Assembly (NCBI GenBank): GCA_034008185.1
Contig: CM067109.1
Location: forward strand, 39,154,885 to 39,218,884
Direction: 5' to 3'
Length of the DNA: 64,000 nt
Source: Gorsachius magnificus
Taxonomy: Eukaryota; Chordata; Aves; Pelecaniformes; Ardeidae
Shown: positions 1 to 13,200 of the stretch, piece after piece
How positions within the stretch are numbered: the first letter of the stretch is position 1
Layout of the letters: each line of letters starts with the position of its first letter
Position numbers and translations under genes: made by a program
Notes under the pieces: generated by a model
The model's database searches: none
What the model saw: the letters and a program-made list of their open reading frames with translations, nothing else
Told to the model about the DNA's origin: nothing

Positions 1-293
1 TTGGTCTCTTCTCTCAAGTAACAAGCGATAGGACGAGAGGAGATGGCCTCAAATTTCTCCAGGTTTAGGCTGGACATTAGGAAAAATTTCTTCACTGAAA
101 GGGTTATTGGGCACTAGAATGGGCTGCCCAGGGAAGTGGTCGAGTCCCCACCCCTGGAGGTATTTAAAATAGGGGTAGACATGGTGCTTAGGGACATGGT
201 TTAATAGTGGACAGATACGGTTGGACTTGATGATCTTAAAGGTCTTTTCCAAACAAATTATTCTATGATTTTATGATTCTGTGATTCTATGAC
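1..293 (+). mobile_element. CR1 LINE, 3' end fragment
   Basis: This is the end of the CR1 second open reading frame plus the short 3' tail, cut by the window edge. It closely resembles 16147-16434, the end of the long CR1 copy: both share the stretch around TTATTGGGCACT, the GGGCTGCCCA block, the GGAGGTATTTAAAATA block and a terminal run of TTCTATGATT-like units (about 260-293 here). CR1 is the dominant non-LTR retrotransposon of birds and inserts 5'-truncated copies by target-primed reverse transcription. The fragment is not coding. Its 5' extent lies outside the window. Confidence 0.93.
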
Positions 294-946
294 TATTTTA
301 TTTTTAGTTCAACTACATTTCAAGACGTTCTTGGGTTGTTTTAACTGAAAACTGGACTTGCACAGATGAAGCTGAAATCAGAAATGTATCCATTTTCTCA
401 ATTTGCAAGTCCAATATATTTTTTGCTAAAACAAAACTTAAATCTAATAATTTTGTCAGCTCTCATTATTGTGAGTAATTAACTTTGAACAGAAAAATAG
501 GAATTAAAAAGGTGAAAAATATGCATGTTCATTGTATGTACTAAATGCTTCCCAAAACATCTATTTGTATCTGTTTATGCTATTTTAGCACATGTAGTAT
601 TCTTCATGCTTTGCATACTTTTCAAGAAGTGCCTAATAAATGAACGATTTTGTAAATGTTTAGTACTATATTTATACGCTGGATTTGCCTTATTACGTTG
701 CTTCTTTTCAAACTGATTGCAACAATCCATACACAACCTATCTGTTTAATAGCTCCCTAAAAGTCACACAAATGCATTGCACTGATGGTGGTACTACAGG
801 TGTCATTCCAAATTAGTGTTCTTGTTTTTTTCCATTCCTTTTTATTTTCTGGGTCAAATACTCACCAACTGTATCAGATTCTGACTTAAAATCCTAACCA
901 TCCTGAGACTCACCAAAGATCCCACCTTTCTCTGCAGAAAGGCTGG
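294..946. other. AT-rich single-copy stretch, nothing recognised
   Basis: This is AT-rich sequence between a CR1 and a solo LTR. The short open frames are at the length expected by chance. I see no repeat family, exon or RNA gene. Confidence 0.6.
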
Positions 947-1097
947 GTGGATGTTGTGGTTTAAACCAGCAGGCAGCTGAACACCACACAGCTGCTCACT
1001 CACTCCCCCTGCTCCCCAGTGGGATGGGGGAGGAATCAGAAAAAAAAAAGTAAAACCCATAGGTTGAGATAAAGACAGTTTAATAAAACAGCAGCGG

Positions 1098-1130
1098 ATA
1101 ATAATAATAATAATAATAATAATGATAATA
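1098..1130. repeat. (ATA)n microsatellite inside the LTR
   Basis: A trinucleotide run of ATA/TAA units, with one G interruption, lies in the R/U3 part of the solo LTR. The LTR family is AT-rich here, so this is probably expansion of an existing short tract. Confidence 0.95.
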
Positions 1131-1295
1131 GAATATACAAAATATACAAAACAAGTGATGCACAGTGCAATTGCTCACCACCCGCTGACCAATGCCCAGC
1201 TTACCCTTGAGCGGCAATTACTGCCCCCTCGTGAACTTCCTCCAGTTTATGTACTGAACATGACATCATACGGTATGGAATATCCCTTTGGCCAG

Positions 1296-1327
1296 TTTGG
1301 GTCAGCTGTCCTTTGGGTCAGCTGTCC
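1296..1327. repeat. Exact 16-bp tandem duplication in LTR U3
   Basis: TTTGGGTCAGCTGTCC occurs twice back to back (1296-1311 and 1312-1327). The corresponding place in the LTRs at 34143 and 58201 has a single copy, so the duplication is specific to this copy or its subfamily. It doubles a CAGCTG E-box-like site in the U3 promoter region. Confidence 0.93.
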
Positions 1328-1519
1328 TGGCTGTGCCCCCTCCCAGATTCTTGTGCACCTGGCAGAGCAGGGGAAACTGAAAAGTCCTTGCACTGCTTAG
1401 CAACAACTGAAACATCAGTGTGTTATCAACATTCTTCTAGTACTAAATCCAAACCACAGCACTATACCAGATACTAGGAAGAAAATTAACTCTATCCCAG
1501 CCATATCCAGGACAGTGGA

Positions 1520-4055
1520 CTTCTATAGCACACACTTGGTGATTTTTGTGTGATATGACTGTGTCAAGGCTTGTTGCCCCTGTGCAGAGCATTATTGTGT
1601 GTGGCAGACTGGATGTACAGTAGTGCTTGTGCAGTCCGGGTTAACAAAATATTAGGCAGCCTTATCAGAGTGAGCGTTCTAATCAAGCTTCCAAAATGTC
1701 CCCCCCAAAATGGTTAAGTGTTTCTCCTTCCCCCGTACCACTCGCAGAAATACCCACATAAGGAAAGAGACAAAAAAACCTGGGCCATGCAGCAGCCTCA
1801 GGTCTGTGTGTATACATTAAACAAATGGACATGACACTTGTCATCTGTCTGCACGTGGTTGTCTTACCAGTACAGATCTAAATGATTAGTCTCATGTAGA
1901 ATTCTTTACGTTAAACACCAAGTACTCTGCTGTGAAATTAAGCTGAAACAAGAGTACTTCTTTCAAGAGGCATTGGAGGAATCATTTGTACATGATGTAA
2001 GCCAGAGAGTCTGAGAAGGAATATAAACTATGAAATATTTTAAATTATGTACTCCCCAATGCAGAGAGAAGTTTGATAATAACCACGTACTGAATCCTTT
2101 TTAAAATAGATGGAACTGGGTCAGTTCTGGACCTTCATAATTATTTGTTTGGAAAACAGATCTGTTACCTTACTCCCACCCTCTGGAGGTCTCTGAGTTG
2201 AAATATTACCTACCTTCCTACTGGTATTTGTTTCAAAGTCTTAAACTTTAGAGGTAAGATATTTCAGTCAGTGTGAAGGAAATACTTTTACCAACAACCA
2301 CTTGGTAAGAAAAACTCAGAAGAACAGCCATTGAAACAGGTAACTACAACAGGACGACCATTAAAAAACAAGACCCTAAGCAGAGAAACTACAAGCATTT
2401 CTTCTCTCTCACGATCCAAGAATATGCAGCTTGTTCTAGGAAGGTTTCCCACTGTATTTTGTAGGCACAGAGAAGTGAATTTGTGGGGTTTTCTTTCCTG
2501 TCGCACTGGTGGGTACTAAGACTCTTATGTGCCAGTCTTAGAATTTTCCTCTTAAATTAAAGGCTGGCCTTAAAGAAACTGTATGTACTCCCCTTCTTTT
2601 TGTTAGCTGGGCTAATAATTCTGAATGAATTCCAGCAACAAACCATTTGAACCCAGTATCGTTCTGGTGAGGGGGAAACTGATCAGTTAGTCTGTTATAA
2701 CTAACTTCTGATGTAGTAAGCCAATTATGAATAGATCAAAAAAAATTAAATCAAACGTTAATTTAATATGAGGCAACCATTTATCATCTACCCAACCATA
2801 AGGCAAATACAGTGCAACTAATGCCCTGGCAATCCATTATTACTGATGCTTTTTAATGTTACTGTTAGGAGAAGAAAAAAAATCCACAGTGCACAAGCAG
2901 TCTCATTAACATGAAATCCCTAAAGCCAGAGACATGGCAAAAATGAAAAAAACGAAAGGGTGGCAGCTTTGAAAAAAAATGCCTGTGAAGTGTTCCTTTA
3001 ATATTTTCAGTGATTTTTTTTTCTTTCTTCCTTTACTTTAGCAGAATACTAATAGGAGAAATAATTATATTAAAAATCTGATACTTTCATCCTCCAGTCT
3101 ATTACAGATCTTTCTTTTTGTCTATCCATAGAACTTCACTTTGTTTTTAATTTAGGTATTTGTGCAATTTGAAATTTGTCAGCTATGCTTAGATGTAACT
3201 AAAGAAGGCTTGTGTATATGTTCCTCATGATAAAAAATAGCAAATGAAGCTAAAAAACAGACTTGTAAAGAGATGTAATGTAAGAGTTTAATTTATAAGT
3301 ATGAAGCAAATTTTAGAACACTAACGAGATGGCCATTATTCAAAATGTTTTTTTTTCTTTCCATCTTGTCAACAAAGCAACGTTTCTACCTATTTGCCTG
3401 TCCAATTATATTATCAGAATATTTACTTGAAGCCTGGAAATTCTTTTAAATTCATTAAGCTACCAGTGGAAATTCCGAGTAATATAACACATTTTATATG
3501 AAGACACTGGTAATTCCTGATCTTATACCAGCCATCCATACATACAAGAAACATCTACTGAGAGTGTGAACTGGAAAAAGTAGAAGTGAAATTTCTTCTG
3601 TATGCACAGCAACTGCCTTGTATAGTAATAAGGTTTTGCATACATCTTGTCCTGCAACTTGATGTAACTTAGAAGACACAAACTGATAATGCCAAAAGTA
3701 CTTAAAATCCTTATGCAACATCTAACTTACACACTCACTTTGACTTATCTTTCACAGGCCTCTCCTGCTTCTGTTTTCCTCTTTCCTCCTGCACCCTTCC
3801 ACTGACATTCACCTGAGCATCTTCAACCAGGTACATACAAAACCAACCCTTGCTATCATATGTTTTCGCATTTGCTGTTGTCTTCTGATTTCTATGGGGA
3901 AAAAAAAAAAGAGACGGACTTTCCTTCCCAGAGAATTTTCTGTGCTGCTCACTGTGTTGCTTTTTCATTGGTTTGTGAATGCTCAGTTTATCTCTAATTT
4001 CACTGCTGTCTTTGGTAGACAAGTCAAGCTTTTTCATACTTCGTGGTCAACTGAC
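1520..4055. other. AT-rich non-coding stretch
   Basis: No repeat family is recognised and no frame looks coding. Homopolymer A and T tracts are scattered through it. Confidence 0.6.
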
Positions 4056-4186
4056 ATCATAGAATCAAAGAATGTTTTGGGTTGGAAGGGATCCTTAGAG
4101 GTCATCTAGTCCAACCCCCCTGCAGTGAGCAGGGACACCACTAACTAGATCAGGTTGCTCACAGCCCCGTCCAACCTGGTCTTGAC
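4056..4186 (-). mobile_element. CR1 LINE, 3' end fragment
   Basis: On the plus strand it starts ATCATAGAATC, the reverse complement of the CR1 terminal units. It continues with the GTTTTGGGTTGGAAGGG and GGTCATCTAGTCCAACCCCC blocks, and so is a minus-strand copy. It belongs to the same subfamily as the copies at 29928 and 49606. It is truncated after about 130 bp. Confidence 0.93.
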
Positions 4187-4831
4187 ATCTAATAAGTATT
4201 CTGTACAAAACCCTAAAAGAAAAAAAATATTGAAAATAAGTGATGTGGACCCACTGTGAGTCTGTCTTTTATGTCATCCAGTGAGCAGATAGAAACAGAT
4301 AGAATCATAGGATACACTTACTGTTTGGAGACTTCACACCAAATACTCTTCTCAGTTACTGCGTTATGTTAGTATAATTCAAGTAAAGTTTGTGCTGGAG
4401 TTACTGAGAACAGTAATGTCTCTATTTAGTAAAAAATGCAAAAGAAAAAATTAATGTGAATAGAAAATAAATTTAAAAAGAAACAAAAACCAAACCAAAC
4501 CAAAACACCCAAAAAACCCCCCAAAAATTCCCCCAGACCAGAAGCAAAAAACCCTACAGCTTCTTCGGAATGGCAAAATGTATGCACTTCTTTTTTTCCA
4601 GAAAAAATTATCAAATTGGAAAAAGTTCAATGACTAAGAGACCTTCTCTTAAGCACATAAAATTCATATGGGAAACAGCACTGTCAAAATCTTTCAGGGT
4701 CTTTTTTCCTTTCATTGTATATTACTGTTAGTTGGAAAAGAAAGATGGAAGAGAAATAGGTGAATCCTGACTCACATTTCATACACATTTTCTTTGGATG
4801 TGGTGTAGGTCCTCAGCATAAAAAGTCATAT
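4187..4831. other. AT-rich stretch with an A/C-rich low-complexity tract
   Basis: The only notable content is a run of CCAAA/AAACC-like units and C/A tracts at about 4478-4535, a low-complexity simple repeat. No gene is seen. Confidence 0.6.
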
Positions 4832-5419
4832 TAGCATTGGTGTGGCCTCATCTTGAGTATTGTCTGCAGTTCTAGGCCCCACAATTTAAGAAGGATGTGA
4901 AGGTCCTTGAATGCATCCAGAGGAGGGCAACAAAGCTGGTGAAAGGGCTTGGAAGGCGCATCATATGAGGAGAAGCTGAGGGCTCTGGGCCTGTCCAGTT
5001 TGGAGAAAAGGAGGCTGAAGTTGACCTCATTGCTCTCTACAGCTTCCTGGTGAGGGAAAGAGGAGAGGGAGGCGCTGCACTCTTTTCCCTGGTATCCCAG
5101 GGAACCTGTGGGAATGGTTCAAAGCTGTGCCAGGGGAGGTTCAGGCTGGAGATTAGGAAGCATTTCTTTACCAAGAGGGTGGTCAAACACTGGAACAGGC
5201 TTCCTGGAGAGCTGGTCGATGCCCCCTGCCTGTCAGTGTTTAAGAGGCATCTGGACAATGCCCCTAACAACATAGCTTAACTTTTGGTCAGCCCCAAACC
5301 GGTCAGGCAGTTAGAACTAGATGATCACTGTAGGTGCCTTCCAACTGAACTAGTCTAGTCTGTTCTGTTCTATTCTATTCTATGTTATGCTGTGCTGTGC
5401 TATGCTATGGTATTCTATA
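4832..5419 (+). mobile_element. CR1 LINE, 5'-truncated copy with expanded tail
   Basis: This is the C-terminal part of CR1 ORF2 and its 3' UTR on the plus strand. The recognisable order is the block encoding the conserved PHLEY-like segment (about 4845), the block around GAGGAGGGCAAC (4920), the conserved GGTTCAGGCTGGAGATTAGG block (about 5140) and the 3' UTR. The frame at 5050-5280 resembles the CR1 C-terminus but is only a remnant. The usual ATTCTATG tail has decayed or expanded into TTCTA, TTCTG and TGCTA pentamers (about 5351-5419). Confidence 0.93.
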
Positions 5420-8400
5420 AGTAAATTTTATGAAAGTAACTAAGTCACAGACAGATTCACATATACACAGACACATATAAATATATAAAAGAAATGTATT
5501 ACTGCTTATGCATTAATATATAATAATGTATAACTAATGCTTATGTATTACTGCTTATGAATTAATGGATAAAAATTGTGGCTACTGTCCTTGTCTGAAA
5601 ACACGTTTACTGAGATACAATGACAGCTTATAACCAACCCCAAATTAAGTTTCAATCAGCTTTCTAGCCTTTGGCTGAATCACTGCAGTAGGCCTTCGAA
5701 GACGTTTAATCCAAATCATATGACTGTTTTAATGATTTAATCAATTTCAAGTTAAAATTATGAAAAATTCATGGAACTAGATATTTCTATGGGATATTTG
5801 GCACCTAACACCAAAACCTGATATGTTAAGGTTGTCTCCACATCTAAATTGCAGCTAAAATGTATATATTTTTTACTTTCAGATATGAAGTAACATGAAT
5901 ACAGTCAAAACCTACATATTTAAATTTCTGAAAGCCAGTATGTTTGTCTGCTTCATTCACCTGCCTGAAAGGCCAGACCGCCTCAGAACCAGCATAGTAC
6001 ATTTATTCCCACCAATTATAATTTTCTTTCCACATCATTAAAATACATTTACCTGCAAAATAAATTACAGGAAAGCTTGTTTGTTCTAATTAGCATTTTA
6101 AAATGAAATAAGAATTATCGATGCACAGCATCACAAAATGACAGCATCAGGAGGCTGATGGAAAAACAATAAGGGGGAACGGAATGCAGTTAATAGCTGT
6201 TGCTTTCTTTGTGCAGAGAGTTTCCACCCAAGACAAAACATCTAAAAACACTTCCTATAAAAAAATACAAACACCTGGCTTTCTTTATCAAGCAAAAAGA
6301 ATTAATGCATCTGAGTTCAAGGAACGAACATCAGATATTACTTATCAGAAATAATCATGAAAACCTAACAATAAACTCTCTTCCAGGGAGCTGATCATGC
6401 ACTGTAATAAAATTTCAAAATGTTCGTTCATAATGAATAAGTTGTCATGATTTTTTGGGCTTCTCCTACATCCTTTACCCTAGAAAACAAAAGCAAAAGC
6501 CAGTGTTTTCCTATTAAGGAAAAACTGCCAAAGAAGTTAGGTAAAAACATGAGAACATAAAAGGGAATCAAGAAAAATAAATAATTTGCTGAATGCCCTA
6601 ACTCAATTTCTGTACGTTTTTCACTGAGCCCAATTTAATCTTCTGGTATATGAATTTTAAGCTATACAAACTAATACATGAGTTTTAAAATTAAATGTAA
6701 GCTGTGTGCCTACGGTCATATAGGAATCTGACCTGCTTGCTGCCTTGGAATCTGTTCAGTGACAAAATTATTTGTCATGGGTGAGATGTTACAGGATTTT
6801 TATATTTACTAAAAAACTATTAAAAGTAGGTTGGGCTTAAAAATGTGTAACATATGAGAGGCTTTACATCTAAAGCGATCAGTTACTGACTGACAAGAGA
6901 ATCTCAGCTATTCATAACTTATTTATTCAAGACATAAAATCTTTAAAGAGGTCTCCATGGAAATTATTAATTTCTAGACAGATAAACAAACGATGTTTCA
7001 AAACTATTAAATTGCTTATGCACAACCCTTTGAGAAACATGAATTAATAGCCCAGCTGTGGTTGCATCAGGTTGAAAGGCACGAAGACTGGCCAAGGCAC
7101 CACACCACCTTGGGTAGAGAGGCTGCATAGGAAGCATGTCTGCAACTGACTGGCAAAATAAATGTTTCATAGCATGAAGCTGGTTTTAACTAGCTAGTTT
7201 GACAACTGGTATTACTACAGTTATAGCAAAAACCCCTTCAGTGATCTTTTGCAGTACCTCAGGGTTCATCCATTGTCCACAAATTATTTATTACCTAAGT
7301 GAAAGACAATGACTCTTACAACTACACCTGATAATTAGCAAATAGGTAAAACAGCAAATACTAGCTGAAAAAGTACTCAGTTTCACTGTGTGTTTCACCA
7401 GGCACACATTTGGGCTTCACTCCCAATCTGTATGATGGCTTCCACAAGCTACACAAATATATAATTGGAATATTTATCCCTCCATCTTGATCTGCTGAAA
7501 AAGGATTCAAAATTTATTAAGGTAGTAATGACAGGGAGAAATATCCAGCACTCAATAGAGTGTGACTATATAATCCTCATTTCTCTGGGAAATGAAAAAA
7601 ATCCTAAAAAAAAGTATCAGATTCTGAAACTTGTGTGCAGTTCCTATCCTTAGTAAGAGAATTTGGAGATTTTTATAAATAGAAACAAAAGCTAAAAAAG
7701 TAATTTGTACATTGGCCTGTGAATCTTGTTATAACTGACTAGCTTACTAATGGTAGTATTTTTTGTGTACAAAAGAGCCTCAGACCTTCACCAGTGACCA
7801 TTCTTTCAGCGTTTTGTACTACCGTTTTATGTCTATAGTATGCAAAAGTAAAAATATTTTGCAGAAACCCAATACAGAGAACACATGTTTTAAAAATAAG
7901 CAGCCAAAATGGACTAGAACTTAATGTAGCATGACTGAAAACATGTTTGACACTCTTAGAGAGCAAACAAAATAGTCAATTTCTGTGAAATTAATGCAGG
8001 CTGTACTTGCATGTCACTAAACTACAGATAATGGTAAATATCAAACTATGAACACTCAATATTTCACCTTATTTTTCTGAAACAAAACAATTCCTGTACA
8101 AGAATACTGAGTACAAAATATATACCTTATTCAGTTAAGTGAAATTAAAATACGTAAGTTATTGTCAAAATAGCTTTCTTCTGGAGATGTCCAAACATTG
8201 AACTTGAAGCTGTATTTTGCTTAGGATGGCTATGAAAATTTTTTAAAAAAAAAAATTTAATTATTTTTTAAAGGGAAAAATTCCTTTCATTATACTGTAT
8301 GAAAGATGTTAAATAAAAAAACCCAGAATGCAGAGTTTGTGGAGAATGTAGAGCTTTTGAATATATTTTTTCAAAACTGAATAAACAACAAATAGCTGTT

Positions 8401-9735
8401 GCTATTGTGGGAAGCTTAACACAGCATACAATTTTTAATGACAGTTTCTGTCTAATTTCTACATTTGTCTCACTCAGTAGAGAGTAGTTGGTAATCATTT
8501 AAATGAGGTAAACACTTCAGAACCCCTCCCTATCCTTCCTAAGGGCACCAAAATGCTGAAGTTGTCCTGGAATCCCTCTGTTCTCAGTGAGGTTCTGATA
8601 ATTTATCTTCTCACAGTTGTGCACCTCTGTAACTACATATAGTAATTCAGATTATTTAGTTCAATAAAACTTGCTTTTGGTTAACCACAAAACATGATTT
8701 AAACATTCATTTTAAGTCTGTCTATGGAAATTAAATGGAACCTAATCTCAGCTGGTGGGAGGGCTTGGGATTTAGTAAGAGCACTTGCATCTTAGGTCTT
8801 CTTCTGAAGATTGTAGTGAGACCAGTCACCACAAAGGTTTTAGAAAACAGTAATTCCATGCTAGAAAAACTTTTTAAATACACTCAAGCATTGCAGAAGG
8901 ATTGCATTGTGATAATTATGGCATGCACTCTACTAAACTTGAATTTTATTCAAGTTGTTACTACAGCATGTGACGCTTGACCATATTCAACTTCCATTTG
9001 GTACATGGTGCCCTCCCCTCCAGAGGAAAACACATTGTCCTTAAGATCCTTCAGTGCTTTCCTCTCTATGAGTGTGAGATTCTCTTCATAATAGCCAGGC
9101 AATCTGGGGTGGCAGTACTGAAGCCAGTTAGGTACAGGCATCTATACAGATATTTTGCACAAACCTAGGACCACAAAGTGGCACAATCCTTACTGCTACT
9201 AAACAGAGACATGGATGTAATCTTCCTAGAAGCATAACAGATGGCACCAAATCAAGTCCCAGTCTTTCCATCTTTATGTCATATCTGCTGCTTCTGAAAA
9301 TGTATCTGTAGATATAATCATAAAAATGCTGTCATGTCATTATTAATACAACAGGAGAAAGCAGGTTTTCATTGCTCCTCAAAATTACCAGAACACATGC
9401 AGTGTGCACAGACTAATGAAGCATACAAAATATCTTTCCTCATGAGATCCTGACAGCCTGAACAGTGTCTAATCAATGATTACTTTCTTTGTGCCAACAT
9501 GATGCATTTAACTAAAACATATAATTATGCGGAGGAGTTCTCATTTGTGATTTTTTACTTCTTTTGCATAAAAATCATGCTTACTTAAAAAATATATCCC
9601 ACTGTCCTTCAGGTATTTTACTCTCTGACAATTATTTTTCTTAAAATAACTTTGACAGCATGTGATTTTAATAACATAACCATATGGAGGATTTCAGTAT
9701 TTTAAGAGGGTCAAAATTTTATCTTCAGTAGGTTC
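5420..9735. other. Long AT-rich single-copy stretch
   Basis: This holds the 23-bp local duplication and otherwise no recognised repeat. A 63-codon minus-strand frame at 8950-9141 has a more protein-like composition than its neighbours and is discussed under findings. I could not identify it, and there are no convincing splice sites. Confidence 0.55.
5495..5566. repeat. Direct repeat, 23 bp with one mismatch
   Basis: The 23-bp unit at 5495-5517 reappears at 5544-5566 with a single C-to-A difference, giving a period of 49 bp. It lies in AT-rich sequence just after the CR1 tail. It is most simply a local replication-slippage duplication. Confidence 0.85.
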
Positions 9736-10262
9736 ATCAGAGAATGGATCAGGTTGGAAGTGATCTTTGAAATCATCTGGCCCAACCCTCACCTCAGAAC
9801 AAGACTAGCTTCCATGTTAGACCAGGTTGCTCATCACGTTGCCCAGTTGAGATGTGAACATTTCTGGGGACTGAAATTCCACCATGTCCACTGGTAATCT
9901 GTTCCTGTGCTTAACCACCCTCTCCCCAATTCTTTTTGCCCCTCCCCAAATGTTTAGTTAGATTTTCCTTTACTGCGGTTTGTCCTTCAGGTATGCACCT
10001 CCCAGAAGGGTCTGGATCTTATATTCTCTATAACTGCTCATTAGGAAGTTGTAGACATCAGGAAGACACACACCCCCTGTCTTTAGCTTTGCCATCCTCA
10101 CAATAACCAGGTGCACCTTCCAGACTCTCCTTGTATATCTTGTGCTCCAGCTCTCTGACCAGTTTGGTGGTGCTCTGCTGGGCTCTACTCAGTTTGTCAG
10201 TACCCTTCTTGCACTGGAGTGCTCCAAGCGTACCAGCTTCCCACATGCAGTCTCACAAGTGT
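9736..10262 (-). mobile_element. CR1 LINE, old diverged copy
   Basis: On the plus strand it begins AGAATGGATCAGGTTGGAAG, a decayed form of the CR1 3' end. It continues through the CCAACC, ACCAGGTTGCTC and CTTGTGCTCCAGC blocks in the order expected for the reverse complement of CR1 ORF2 and 3' UTR. Indels and stops are frequent. It is more diverged than the other copies, so probably an older insertion. Confidence 0.85.
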
Positions 10263-13200
10263 GAAGTTACTTTCATTCTCTGTTTTTTCCTTACTCTGGG
10301 ACATTTCCTATACTAAGCTCTAATAATTTCCTTCATTGTGTTAGTTAGCAGACACAGCTCAGATATCCCTTGTTCCTTCTCTGCTGTGCTCAACATATTT
10401 CTGATAAAGTAGTGGGGTTGGGAAGCAAGTTTCTTCACCTTGGCTGAAAGACCTTGTTTATTTAATTTTAATTTACTGTCTTCCTTTACCCTCCCCACCA
10501 TAGCTTCAAGTCATCCCTGGACATAGCACAGCACTTGCTCCATTGTAAGACCAAGTGGGTCTGTGACCTTTACACATTTGGAAATTGGAGAATAAACAGA
10601 AGAGCTATTTTTCATCAGTGAGTGTGATGCTGTCATCCCACCCACATCCTCCTTAGAATATGACTCACCATAAAGGACCGGGCTGCCAAGAAGGATAGTA
10701 ATACATGACTCAGCCTAGCCAGTTTGGGACCTGTCAGTCAGTATCTGAGTTTATAAATCCTGATAAGATAAGTGGTAAATGTTTTTCCTTCTTTAACTTT
10801 TCTTAGTAAATCTTTAAAAGCAAGGATATAATACCAATATGAATACTTTTTTGAAGACATGGGAGAAGAGATAGTGTTATACCTTACTGTTACCAGGTAC
10901 TAACCTTGGAGCCTGCCTCCAAGAGTTAACCGTAATATAGACTTGGCTTTTCTATATCATGGGACAATCTGTGTGTATAAGAATAAATATTTTATAACTT
11001 ATGCAGATAGAACATTTGAAGTGTGATTAAGACTAAACCAACCATCTTATTTCTCTCAAAATTTAAAGAAAAAAAAAAACAACAACAAAGAAAGGCTATT
11101 CTTATTAAAGTCTTCTCCAAAAGGAGGGAGGAAGAATTCTAAAAATGAACTGCTGTAAAAAATTCAGTGTTATTTTCACAATGTCTTAGAAAAAAACTGT
11201 TGGCAATAGACATACTGCTCCTCTGCACAGCATCACTCCTCTCACCAGGTTTCTTCTATAATTGGACCACATACATAGTAATGGAAGCCCCCTGATAAGC
11301 AGCATGTGGTGCTTTTTCTTATACAGGAAACTTCAGAAAAGAGAATGAAATGTCTAGTTTGCTGAATGGACCATGCAAGATGAATCTGCTATATTTTTGC
11401 TGCCAGAGCTATTCATAATCCCTTTTTCTAAGAGCTATATGAGGTTTTATATTCCAAACCTTCTCTTGCTTCCCTTATATTTCCCATCCCAGATCAAAAA
11501 ATCATTAGCTCTCTATATTTCAGTGTGAGTATGCTATTTTATCGTCACATGTAGGTCTATAGTCAAATACAGTTAGGTTGACAGATGCTGCAAGTTGACT
11601 CCATGGTTCAGAAACACAGGAAATGCTTGGTTGGATATGCGTTTGCACAGATGAACGCATGCAGCTTTTCTCTATGCATAGCGCATTTGTATGTCCACCC
11701 AAAAAATTTTTTTGGTTTATCCTCAGCAGTTACTTCCCTCCATTTCTAAGTCATGCCCTAAATTACAAGATTGGCCTTCTATTTGTAGAAATGAATAAAT
11801 GACGAGATGTCTTATAGTATAACCTCCTTTCACATTGACACTAAACTCCCAGCTGCATCATTTGCTTTGTGATCTTTCAGTTTGCATTAGACTAATTCAC
11901 TGCTCCTCTCAGAGAGTTTCTAAGTAAAGCCACCTACTGTAGAGTATGCAAGTAATGATAAATTTAGAGAGAAAGGAATGGAAAGTTATTACTGAAATGG
12001 TCAAATGATAACTACAGAAAAGCAATTCACTTTAAAATAAAAATACAGTAAGTATATTTTCATTTTTTTATAAAAACATGCCTGAAAATGTATAACTCTG
12101 AATACTCAAATGTTACATACTCTTTTACTTGGCTTTCTACTATAAAAAAGTGGTTTCACTAAAGAAAAAAAACCAACCCCCAAAACACAAGCAGACAATC
12201 TCATTACATTAGAATAATTTTTCAAGTAGATTTATTTATAATTCTTACCCTCAGATGTACCTGCTCTTTGCTTTCAAGGGACATAAAAAATTAAGGTTTA
12301 ATTCCCTGAATATAGTCTGTACTAGTCAGCATATGATGGCTGGAAGCTATTATTTCAATATTAATTTACATTTTGCCAAGCATTAAGGACTTAGAAATGT
12401 TCAGGTATACAAATTTTTGTTACTTACATTCCCTTTGTGCACTTACTATGTAAATTACACTCTCATTTGTAGTATGAAATTTTATAACTGAAAGAAGCAT
12501 AATTAAGATCCAAACTACTGTGTTCAGTTATGGATAGTTCATGCTATCTAACTAGAGGGCATTATTACTATATGAATTATATTTTATTTAGTTTTTGAAT
12601 TTAATTTTCAGAGCCCCGTGCAACTACCCACTTATGAGAAAACAGAGAGCAAAATAATTTGAATTTTGATGTAATTTTTACGTGACGGCATACCTGATTC
12701 TCACAGATAAAACGTGTTTTAAAAATTCAAAAAGAAAACCAGCAATTCTTGGTACAACAAGTATATTAATTTACAAATCACAGCCACCCTGATGCATTAT
12801 TTAAGTCTGATTAGAAAACACCCTCCATTATTGTACTCTGTTATTAGAAACTCACAGAATGTAACTGAACCCGCCTTTAGTAGCTAAAGTAAAACGAAAA
12901 GGCTTAGAGTCTTTACTTATATATTTTTGTCAGTTTCATTTTCAACTCCTCACAGACACACACATGCCACAGAGCAAATGTTTATTTCATTTTCCTGCCT
13001 GCACACTCTGGAAAGGTCTAGCTTATAGATTTAATATAGAATACAAACATTTTTACCTGAATACGATTTTGCAGAATTAGAGGTAAAGATTTCTAAAGAA
13101 TCTTTTTGTGTAGAAGCATAATTACCCACAAAAACCTATGTAAACACTAGCACATGTGTTTACACTGCACTCATTACACCTGGAAATGCAGTTCATCACA

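Larger units (their letters stand above)
952..1514 (-). mobile_element. Solo LTR, ERVL-type, with 5-bp target duplication
   Basis: This is a complete 563-bp LTR whose sense strand is minus. It begins TG and ends CA, and is bounded by exact 5-bp direct repeats GTGGA at 947-951 and 1515-1519, which fix both ends. Read on the minus strand it has a U3 with a weak TATA-like element (minus strand near 1246-1250), an ATTAAA poly(A) signal at 1079-1084 followed by TGTCTTTATCTCAACC, and a terminal TTTAAACCACAACA. A 5-bp duplication is usual for class III (ERVL-like) elements. No internal sequence flanks it, so it is a solo LTR left by LTR-LTR recombination. The family is the same as the LTR at 34143. 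It carries an exact 16-bp tandem duplication (1296-1327) and an ATA microsatellite. Open frames inside it are not genes. Confidence 0.95.

Noticed and set aside
3735..4037. 100-codon lysine-rich minus-strand frame
   Set aside because: Biased composition from A-rich sequence, with no motif or splice context.
5351..5419. A CRISPR-like or satellite array of pentamers
   Set aside because: It is the expanded 3' tail of a CR1 element.
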